Source: Candidatus Obscuribacter sp.
Lineage (GTDB): Bacteria > Cyanobacteriota > Vampirovibrionia > Obscuribacterales > Obscuribacteraceae
Assembly (NCBI GenBank): GCA_016718315.1
Contig: JADKDV010000003.1
Coordinates: 124,001-188,000, forward strand
Direction of reading: 5' to 3'
Length of the DNA stretch: 64,000 nt
Below, one piece after another: positions 57,666 through 64,000 of the stretch (the first letter of the stretch is position 1; each line of letters starts with the position of its first letter). The position numbers and the translations under genes were made by a program. Under the pieces are notes generated by a model, which did not search any database, was not told where the DNA came from, and saw nothing but the letters and a program-made list of their open reading frames with translations.

Positions 57666-58619
57666 ATGACAGGTTCTATTGCGCCCAAGATCAAATTTGA
57701 GCAAAAACAAGCACCACCAGTGCTTTCATTTATGCTGGTTTTGCTATGTGCCATCGTCTACATTCAGTCAGCGACTGTTGGTAGTACGCAGCAGTGGCTG
57801 ATTTCGCATTGTTTTGCCATTGGTCCGATGAAGGAATTATTTGCCAATTTACAGGCTCTGTTGCCAGCCACATTGGGCGGTAGAGCGGGTGCCATGGAAC
57901 TTTTAATAAAGAGTATTACCGAGTTTTGTACGGTGGCTTTCTATGCCACTTTTGCCTCAGCCGATAAGACCTGGGCTATGGGTAATTGCTATTTTCTCTA
58001 TGTCTTTGGTGCTGGTAATGAGCAGAGGCTGGGACCGCCGCGCTATTTGCTTTTGATTTTGTTTTCAATGCTTGTGCCATGGCCCTTTGTCTTATTTGAG
58101 GCTGGACGTATTGGCGGAGAAGCTGTTTACTTTGGACCTTTCTTTTTGCTCTGTACTTTGCTCGGCGCTACTTTCGTTTTCCCTCCCGAAAAGAAAATCA
58201 ATACCGAGTGGTTCAAGAGTTCGCGCGGCAACATCTTTGCTACCGAGCCGCGTGCCCATATGACCGACAAGTATCAATTTAAGCCCACCTTCTTTATGAT
58301 CCTTTTTATCGTCTATGAGGGCGTGATGTGGTGGTTTTTGGCTCACAGCAATCCTCTCTATAAGACTGTAGCTGTTATTCCTGGACTGGCTGCATTGACT
58401 ACCGGCTATGTGGTCGTCTCGCTTATGGTCTGGAATGCTACAGGCTCGCTCAAAGACGGCGCTCTGCGTTTGCAGACTGTGCGTATGTATAACGACATTC
58501 TCAAACTAGACGTCGGGCACGATACTGCTATCAAGGGCACCAGTATGGCTCTTGGTTTGCCTCCCGAAAGAGTCAAAGAGTGGGTCATTGCCCAAAAAGG
58601 CAAAATGGGCTTCAACTAA
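57666..58619 (+). CDS. Rhomboid-like membrane protein without visible catalytic serine (317 aa)
   Basis: Six or so membrane helices and a soluble C-terminus. The first helix (APPVLSFMLVLLCAIVYIQS) and the segment FLYVFGAGNEQRLGPPRYLL resemble rhomboid proteases (the 'L.VFG...E..LG..R' loop). The place where rhomboids have GxSG reads GRIGGEAVYFGPFF, with no serine, so if it is rhomboid-related it is a pseudoprotease. The C-terminal domain (about 245-317) is cytosolic with a helical segment KGTSMALGLPPERVKEW. GAGGGA precedes the ATG. Stands alone between leuS and the nucleotide-sugar gene. Confidence 0.65.
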   Translation: MTGSIAPKIKFEQKQAPPVLSFMLVLLCAIVYIQSATVGSTQQWLISHCFAIGPMKELFANLQALLPATLGGRAGAMELLIKSITEFCTVAFYATFASADKTWAMGNCYFLYVFGAGNEQRLGPPRYLLLILFSMLVPWPFVLFEAGRIGGEAVYFGPFFLLCTLLGATFVFPPEKKINTEWFKSSRGNIFATEPRAHMTDKYQFKPTFFMILFIVYEGVMWWFLAHSNPLYKTVAVIPGLAALTTGYVVVSLMVWNATGSLKDGALRLQTVRMYNDILKLDVGHDTAIKGTSMALGLPPERVKEWVIAQKGKMGFN

Positions 58620-58729
58620 ATTAAAATTCTTTAGGGTGGGTGGACCCCTGGTTCATATTGCGAAGGTGAGCTGGGCGTAAGCCTTTGACCTCATGACTAG
58701 TGCTAAGATGTACCGACAGAGGATACATT

Positions 58730-60724
58730 TTGGTAGTGGATAACTCGCAAAACGAAGAGGTAATGACTCTCGCTCCAGTCGGCAAGCTGCGCTGGAAGCG
58801 TATGATGCAGGTTGTTTCAGACGCGCTGTTAGCCAGTCTGTCTCTTTCATTTGCCTATGTAATCCGCTTTGATGGTCATATCCAGCAACAGTATCTGCAT
58901 CAGCTCTGGCTAGTTGTGCCACCGCTTGTCGCTCTGCGCCTTATTTCTAACTGGCGCTGTGGGCTTTATGGACGGCTCTGGCGCTATACCGGACTTACCG
59001 AAGTAGCTGAGATTGGTGTCGCTGTTTTAAATATTTCGGCTTTGATGCTTATTTTGCGCGCTCTCAGTTTGCCGTTTTTGCGCATAGAAGGGCAGCAGCT
59101 CTCTTACAGCATCATTGTCATCGACATGATGCTCTGCTTCTTTTTGATGACAGCTTGCCGGGTCTTGCGCCGCTTGCAGACTGAGCACGCTCAGCGTAAG
59201 CACTGGAGACAGCCGGTGCGCCGACGTGCTCTGGTGGTGGGAGCTGGTGACGCTGGGCTGATGGTGCTCAAAGAGCTAAATCAGAGAAGCGATCTTGGTG
59301 TCGATGTAGTTGGCTTGATTGATGACGATCCGACCAAAACAAAAAAACGTATCGGTAATATCACCGTATTTGGTACTACTGCTGATCTGCCTCGCCTGGT
59401 CGATACACTCTTTGTAGAGCAAGTAATCATTGCTATGCCCTCGGCTCCAGCCAGCGAAATCCGCCGTATCGTAGATATGTGTCGCGTGGCAGAAGTAGAA
59501 ACCAGAATATTGCCCGGACTCTTTGAGCTTATCAATGGTCGCGTCAGTATCAATCAACTGCGCGATGTCTCACTGGAAGACCTGCTTGGCCGCGACCAGG
59601 TCAAACTAGATGACGCCTCGATATCGTCATATATTGAGGGACGCACAGTACTTGTCACTGGTGCCGGTGGCTCGATAGGCTCTGAGCTTTGTCGCCAGAT
59701 CTTGAGATATGAGCCGCGCAAAATTGTCCTACTGGGTAAAGGCGAAAACTCTATTTTTGGTATCCAGCAAGAGCTAGTGCGCAGGCTGGCCCAGCGTCAT
59801 GCTCCAGTGGAAATAGTGGCAGTGATTGCTGATATCAGAGACGAAAAGCGCATCGAATACATTTTTGAGACACAAAAGCCTGATCTGGTTTTTCATGCGG
59901 CAGCCCACAAGCATGTGCCCTTAATGGAAGCCAATATCAATGAGGCGGTCACTAATAACATTTTTGGTACTCGCATTGTCGCCGAGATGGCTCGTAAATA
60001 CAAAGTGCAAAAATTTGTCCTGGTCAGTAGCGATAAAGCTGTAAATCCTACCTCTGTGATGGGTGCCAGTAAGCGTGTCGCCGAAATCATCATCCAAAAT
60101 CTGGCGGCATCCACCAGCGCCACCAAGTATGTGGCTGTGCGTTTTGGTAATGTCCTTGCCAGTCGTGGCTCAGTAATCCCCTTGTGGCGTCAGCAGATTG
60201 CCTCTGGTGGTCCAGTTACGGTCACTCATCCTGATGTCACTCGCTACTTTATGCTCATCCCCGAAGCCGTGCAGCTGATTTTGCAAGCTGGTGCCTTTGG
60301 CTCTGGTGGCGAGGTGTTTGTGCTCGATATGGGCAAACCCGTCAAGATATTGGATCTTGCCAATGATTTGATCAAGTTTAGCGGTCTTACTCCTGGAGTC
60401 GATATCAAAATCGAGTTTACCGGGCTTAGACCTGGCGAAAAACTCTTTGAAGAACTGCTCACTGAAGCAGAAGGGCTGTCCCGCACTGCCAGTGAAAAAA
60501 TCTTTGTAGGCAAAGCTAGCCCACCTGATGGGCCGGAAGTGGCTGCCGCGCTACAGCGCTTTAAGGGCTATGTGGAAGCGCTTGACGAAACCGGCATCAG
60601 GAAAGAATTAAACAGTCTCTGTATGGGCACTCTAACTCTCACTGATACCACTAATACCCAAGTTGTAAGCAGTACTGAATTGCCTAATGTGGCGGTCGTC
60701 GCTGCTAAAAAACAGACTGTATGA
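58730..60724 (+). CDS. Membrane-bound nucleotide-sugar dehydratase/epimerase, CapD/FlaA1 type (664 aa)
   Basis: An inner-membrane enzyme of surface-polysaccharide synthesis, probably a UDP-GlcNAc 4,6-dehydratase like WbpM/CapD. Four N-terminal helices (about 30-145) are followed by a Rossmann-like regulatory domain (RRALVVGAGDAGLMVL) and a catalytic SDR domain (GRTVLVTGAGGSIGSEL near residue 305; HAAAHKHVPLME; SSDKAVNPTSVMGASKR, with S, M and K of the active site). The start is a TTG at 58730 with AGAGGA 6 bases upstream; the ATG at 58763 lies too close to its own GAAGAGG and the GTG at 58700 has no site. Its end overlaps larE by 4 bp. Confidence 0.9.
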   Translation: MVVDNSQNEEVMTLAPVGKLRWKRMMQVVSDALLASLSLSFAYVIRFDGHIQQQYLHQLWLVVPPLVALRLISNWRCGLYGRLWRYTGLTEVAEIGVAVLNISALMLILRALSLPFLRIEGQQLSYSIIVIDMMLCFFLMTACRVLRRLQTEHAQRKHWRQPVRRRALVVGAGDAGLMVLKELNQRSDLGVDVVGLIDDDPTKTKKRIGNITVFGTTADLPRLVDTLFVEQVIIAMPSAPASEIRRIVDMCRVAEVETRILPGLFELINGRVSINQLRDVSLEDLLGRDQVKLDDASISSYIEGRTVLVTGAGGSIGSELCRQILRYEPRKIVLLGKGENSIFGIQQELVRRLAQRHAPVEIVAVIADIRDEKRIEYIFETQKPDLVFHAAAHKHVPLMEANINEAVTNNIFGTRIVAEMARKYKVQKFVLVSSDKAVNPTSVMGASKRVAEIIIQNLAASTSATKYVAVRFGNVLASRGSVIPLWRQQIASGGPVTVTHPDVTRYFMLIPEAVQLILQAGAFGSGGEVFVLDMGKPVKILDLANDLIKFSGLTPGVDIKIEFTGLRPGEKLFEELLTEAEGLSRTASEKIFVGKASPPDGPEVAAALQRFKGYVEALDETGIRKELNSLCMGTLTLTDTTNTQVVSSTELPNVAVVAAKKQTV

Positions 60725-61569
60725 AGGACGCTCTGGACAAATTAGCCAGGTTAAGGCTACTGCTTAGAGAGCTAAACTCGGTCATAGTGGCTTATTCCGG
60801 CGGTGTAGACAGCTCGCTATTAGCCCTTGTGGCTCGTCAGGAGCTAGGCGCACGAGCCCTCATTACTATTGCCATATCGCCTTCTCTGGCTAGCTGGGAG
60901 CGTGAGGATGCAGTAGCCCAGGCAAAACAGTTTGATTTTGACTTGCTTGAGCTTGCTACCGATGAGGTTGATAATCCGCTATACAGGGCTAATACAGGCA
61001 ACCGTTGTTTTTTTTGCAAAGCTACTTTGTTTGACTATCTCCTCAAGCTAAAAGTCGAGCGTCAATATGATGCCATCGTCTATGGTGCCAATGTCGATGA
61101 CTTAAGTGATGTCCGTCCGGGACATCTGGCGGCTAAAGCCGCTGGTGTAAAGGCGCCATTGATAGATGCCGGATTGAGCAAAGGCGAGATCAGATATCTA
61201 GCCAGTGAGCTCGGCTTACCCTCGTGTGACAGACCTCAGGCAGCATGCCTCTCCAGTCGTTTTGCTGATGGCATCTATGTCGATAAAGAGCGACTTATGG
61301 TGGTGGAGCAAGCAGAGGCTTATATCCGCAACCTGGGCTTTGAACAATTACGCGTGCGATATGTTGGTGGTAGTGCTGGTGCCGACGCTCGGGTGGAAGT
61401 CGGGGTGGAGCAGTTATCCTGGCTTTTGAGTGATAGCGCACTGCAAAACAATATAGTCAATAAACTCCAATCTATTGGTTTTAAAAATGTAGTGATTGAC
61501 AATGAAGGCTACCGGCAAGGTAAGGCAAATGCCAGTCTGGCTCAGGGCAAAATATGGATAAACGCTTAG
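60721..61569 (+). CDS. larE: LarE-type ATP-dependent sacrificial sulfur transferase
   Basis: Adds sulfur to the pyridinium dicarboxylate precursor of the nickel-pincer cofactor. The N-type PP-loop is SGGVDSSLLALVA (about residues 25-37), and the conserved NRCFFCK (CxxC) and AACLSSRFADG (third cysteine) are present. Enzymes with this three-cysteine set can hold a 4Fe-4S cluster, while single-cysteine LarE gives up its own sulfur; the set here favours the cluster type (inference). The ATG overlaps the stop of the sugar gene (ATGA). LarB follows with a 16-bp overlap. A PP-loop protein of another ExsB type is unlikely because LarB is adjacent. Confidence 0.9.
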   Translation: MKDALDKLARLRLLLRELNSVIVAYSGGVDSSLLALVARQELGARALITIAISPSLASWEREDAVAQAKQFDFDLLELATDEVDNPLYRANTGNRCFFCKATLFDYLLKLKVERQYDAIVYGANVDDLSDVRPGHLAAKAAGVKAPLIDAGLSKGEIRYLASELGLPSCDRPQAACLSSRFADGIYVDKERLMVVEQAEAYIRNLGFEQLRVRYVGGSAGADARVEVGVEQLSWLLSDSALQNNIVNKLQSIGFKNVVIDNEGYRQGKANASLAQGKIWINA

Positions 61570-62336
61570 TCGAAGATTTACTCACCGCTGTCAAAAGTGG
61601 TCAAACAAGTAGCGCTGAAGCACTCGAACAGCTCAAGCAATTGCCTTATGCTGAGCTCGATTTTGCCAAACCAGATACTTTGAGAGCGCTTAAATTTGGT
61701 CTGGCTGAAGTTATTTTTGCACCCGGTAAGTCAGTGGAGCAGATAGTCTCAATAGCTGCTAAATTGCGCACGCAGCACAAGCTTGTCCTGGCTACTAGAG
61801 TGGAGCCGGATCTGGCGCAAAAAGTCTTAGACCGGGCCAGTCAAATCGAGATTACCGATGTATCTTACCTGGCTAGTGCCCGGTCACTCTTGTTTGGTGC
61901 TCTGCCCGAGCCAAAAGATTGTCAACCTGTTGCCGTACTGACAGCTGGTACCGCCGATATACCAGTGGCTGAAGAAGCCCTATTGGTGCTGCAAGCGGGC
62001 GGATATCCGGTGAGGCGTATCTTTGATGTTGGTGTAGCTGGTTTGCATCGTTTGCTTGGTCAGATGGATGATTTTAAATCAGCCCCTGTGGTAATTGTTG
62101 TCGCTGGCATGGACGGGGCTCTGGCTAGTGTGGTGGCAGGGCTGGTATCAGTACCTGTAATAGCAGTGCCTACATCCGTCGGCTACGGGGCTGGAGCGGG
62201 CGGTCTGGCCCCTCTTTTGACCATGCTTAATAGCTGTGCTCAGGGACTGACCGTAGTCAATATAGACAATGGTTTTGGCGCCGGTGCAGCCGCCCTGCGC
62301 ATTTTAAATAGTGCTACCAGACCTCCCAATCCTTAG
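61554..62336 (+). CDS. larB: LarB-type nicotinate-adenine-dinucleotide carboxylase/hydrolase
   Basis: Makes the first intermediate of the nickel-pincer cofactor by carboxylating NaAD and releasing AMP. The C-terminal half resembles AIR carboxylase PurE: AVLTAGTADIPVAEEA, VIVVAGMDGALASVVAGLV, PTSVGYGAGAGGLAPLL. The N-terminus has the LarB start (LVEDLLTAVKSGQ, LPYAELDFA). The ATG at 61554 lies inside larE. LarC (nickel insertion) and LarA (the racemase) are not in the window. Confidence 0.9.
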   Translation: MDKRLVEDLLTAVKSGQTSSAEALEQLKQLPYAELDFAKPDTLRALKFGLAEVIFAPGKSVEQIVSIAAKLRTQHKLVLATRVEPDLAQKVLDRASQIEITDVSYLASARSLLFGALPEPKDCQPVAVLTAGTADIPVAEEALLVLQAGGYPVRRIFDVGVAGLHRLLGQMDDFKSAPVVIVVAGMDGALASVVAGLVSVPVIAVPTSVGYGAGAGGLAPLLTMLNSCAQGLTVVNIDNGFGAGAAALRILNSATRPPNP

Positions 62337-62337
62337 T

Positions 62338-63364
62338 CTAGCCCCAATCTAGTGCTGTAAAGTCTAGATGGCTTGGGGCAATTTCCTGATCATAGTCGCT
62401 GTTTTCACTGGCTTTTTCTTCATGGTCTCTGGTTGCCACTCTAGTATTTTCTCTTTCTGCTGCTGCTTGTGCCGCTGTTGATGTTTCAGCTGGTGCTGTT
62501 GTTTCTATTGCTGCTGATGCTACAGCTGCGGCTTCTTCAGTGCGAGGTAAGGGTCTGGGCGCATTAGCCCCAGGACTATTGGCGAGAGTTCTTGGTAAGT
62601 TTTGTGGTGCTTCTGCTGCAGCCAGCCGCGGTAGGCTTGCTGGTCCTGTATCCACGGGGCGCACGTCGGGGGGCAGCTGGTCGACCTAGACCAAACACAC
62701 CCTGATAGACGCGTCCTGCTGCACCAAAGCTGCCACCAGCTGCACCGGCTATTGCCATATTTTGGCTGAGCTCGCTGAATGTCGCTGGTCTGCCGTGCCA
62801 GAGTATTGACGCACTCTCTGTGCCCGCCAGCGCGCCAGTGGCGCCAGCGGCACCATTTAAGGCAAAGCTTTCAGCTGCAGAGCGTGACTCAGGGGCCCCA
62901 AATAGGCCAGAGCGTGACAATCTACCCAAAGCGGCGCTGGCGGTGCCAAGACTTATCGCCCCCACTGCCGCAGTTGATAGTCTATCGCGTCCAAAGTTTT
63001 GCTCCGCCGGGTTGGTCTCAGTAAGGATGCCACCATATATGGCCCCTGTGGTCGCGGCAGTAATAATATCGCGAGCCGCCCCCGGTGCCATCCTTGCCGC
63101 AAGAGTTGGCGACACCCGACTGACAGCTGCCAGGCTTGCGAGAGTGCCGAGAAAAGTACCGCCCATGGTGCCCCAGCTGTTTCTTTCAGGTGCGCCGATG
63201 ATATCAAGTCTTGGTAAGTGGCTGCCAGTGTATTGATTGGCAAGTTGCGTTGCCGCGTTTATTGGGCTCTCGAGTGCTCGATGACCAAGCGCTTGGGCAA
63301 AATCTAAAGCTTGCCCTCGCCAGCCCTGGCGCTCCCTTGGCTGCGCCTCCGGTCGATCTGACAT
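62338..63364 (-). pseudogene. Ala/Gly-rich hypothetical protein, interrupted by a frameshift
   Basis: Two minus-strand frames join into one gene. The first (63364-62576) begins MSDRPEAQPRERQGWRGQ with GAGG 7 bases upstream of the ATG, followed by a glycine/alanine-rich, hydrophobic domain with possible membrane helices (TMGGTFLGTLASLAAV; LNGAAGATGALAG). The second frame (to 62338) carries RPVDTGPASLPRLAAAEAP and an Ala/Glu-rich tail. Removing one base from the GGGGGG at 62668-62673 (plus strand) restores AAPDVRPVDTGPAS. It is the downstream partner of the partial gene that starts beyond 64000, 75 bp after its stop. No function recognised. Confidence 0.7.
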
Positions 63365-63438
63365 ATTTGGACCTCGCAAAGAAAATGGTATTTAGGCATG
63401 ACCATAATCTTGCAAGTTTGTAACTCAGGTGTGACTGA

Positions 63439-64000
63439 CTATTCTTCTTCTTCTTCTTCTTCTTCTTCTTCTTCTTTCTCATTTTGCAGTCTGGCTTTTT
63501 CGGCATTTACCGCATCGATAGTCTCTGCACAAAATTTAGAGGCTGTCACTACAGTATCTGACTTCATCAGCATTTCTTTGACGTTGCGAGCATTTTGCAC
63601 GTCTAGCGCCAGTAGCTCTGGAATGGCACAAGCTTGTTGGACTGTCTGGGCTAATTGGCATTTTTCGTTTTGCTTGTCATAGATTGTGATGCTGCCACCA
63701 TTAAAGCCAGCCACTCTGGCATCGAGTGAAACCGAAAATTCACTACATTCGCTGCTTTCGGGGCCATACAACTGACGTACTGGAACATTGGCTGCCAGCG
63801 AGCGGTAGTCGATAGCGCCAGCGGCGGGGAGGTCAATCAATTGATCTTCGATACTTCTTTGTCTTTGTTTTTGCTTTTGCGGTGACGGCTCATTGCTGTC
63901 AACATTTGACTCTTGCACGTCGGCAATTCTTTTCAGTTCGTCTTCGAGCATATAGCCGGAGATACGCTCACCTGGTTTTGGACCGGGCAAGATGTAGCCA
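63439..64000 (-). CDS. Hypothetical protein with C-terminal poly-Glu tail, partial (5' end beyond window)
   Basis: The open frame runs off the window edge, so the N-terminus is unknown; a TTG at 63990 is only an internal candidate. The visible 187 residues include a charged, Gln-rich region (SPQKQKQRQRSIEDQL), a central beta-like stretch with Cys (SSECSEFSVSLDARVAG, KCQLAQTVQQACAIP), and a C-terminus of 11 consecutive glutamates before the stop. The tail comes from (GAA)11. It could be an acidic binding tail. The Ala-rich gene follows on the same strand. Confidence 0.65.
   Translation of the reverse strand, partial: GYILPGPKPGERISGYMLEDELKRIADVQESNVDSNEPSPQKQKQRQRSIEDQLIDLPAAGAIDYRSLAANVPVRQLYGPESSECSEFSVSLDARVAGFNGGSITIYDKQNEKCQLAQTVQQACAIPELLALDVQNARNVKEMLMKSDTVVTASKFCAETIDAVNAEKARLQNEKEEEEEEEEEEE
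63442..63474. repeat. Trinucleotide repeat (TTC)11 / (GAA)11
   Basis: Eleven perfect TTC units on the plus strand, GAA on the minus strand, coding the poly-Glu end of the gene at 63439. An uninterrupted single-codon tract of this length is prone to slippage, which would change the tail length in whole codons without breaking the frame. Confidence 0.95.

Noticed and set aside
63442..63474. TTC repeats considered as a CRISPR or other array
   Set aside because: A plain trinucleotide tract with no spacers, inside a coding region.

Overview
The window looks like chromosomal DNA of a free-living, Gram-negative-type bacterium with mid-range GC. The mix of Sel1/TPR proteins, Hanks-type Ser/Thr kinases, two-component proteins, Tad-type pilin-like proteins and a Hyf-like membrane complex resembles the non-photosynthetic Cyanobacteria-related Vampirovibrionia (Melainabacteria, e.g. 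the Obscuribacter group). That placement is inference from gene content. The 23S sequence at 33394-36360 would settle it. Standard code, Shine-Dalgarno initiation and frequent 1-16 bp gene overlaps are seen throughout.

Layout. 1-4.7 kb: secreted and Sel1-type proteins of unknown role and an emfourin-like small protein. 4.7-12.1 kb (minus strand): a six-gene operon for a complex I / group 4 hydrogenase-like membrane complex (HyfB, C, E, F, G and a fused HyfH-I). Its large subunit has lost all four Ni-Fe cysteines, so it is an Ehr-type (hydrogenase-related) complex and not a hydrogenase. A divergent SulP anion transporter shares its upstream region, which carries repeated TGTGATC elements. 14-16 kb: an OmpR/histidine-kinase pair. 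16-22 kb: a broken Sel1 gene, a TadG-like von Willebrand protein, two TadE-like genes (one broken), a TPR protein and a secreted double retropepsin-like protein. 22-33 kb: esterase plus Ser/Thr kinase, small membrane proteins, FabH with a probable CTG start, a large PAS/GAF hybrid histidine kinase, a catalytically degenerate DnaQ-like exonuclease with a BRCT-like domain, and a flavin reductase with a TPR-lipase.

33.1-37.1 kb (minus strand): tRNA-Ile, tRNA-Ala, 23S and 5S rRNA with a terminator. No 16S gene precedes them, because a protein gene on the other strand starts 178 bp upstream of tRNA-Ile. This is an unlinked rRNA arrangement. 37.2-45.5 kb: four tandem, overlapping or closely spaced receptor-like Ser/Thr kinases, each with a kinase domain, one membrane helix and a leucine-rich-like outer domain. 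Two of the four carry frameshifts. 45.6-51 kb: a secreted redoxin, two large membrane proteins (one YfhO-like) and a cysteine-cluster protein. 51-58.6 kb: CoA-binding protein, TPR protein, TyrRS and LeuRS (divergent), and a rhomboid-like membrane protein without a visible catalytic serine. 58.7-62.3 kb: a CapD/FlaA1-type nucleotide-sugar enzyme overlapping LarE and LarB of nickel-pincer cofactor synthesis. 62.3-64 kb: an Ala/Gly-rich protein (frameshifted) and a partial protein ending in a poly-Glu tail encoded by (GAA)11.

Several genes are interrupted by single-base shifts, four of them at or next to short homopolymers (about 16409, 40432, 45242 and 62668). Uncorrected long-read consensus errors are a real alternative to pseudogenes here and should be excluded before biological conclusions are drawn.
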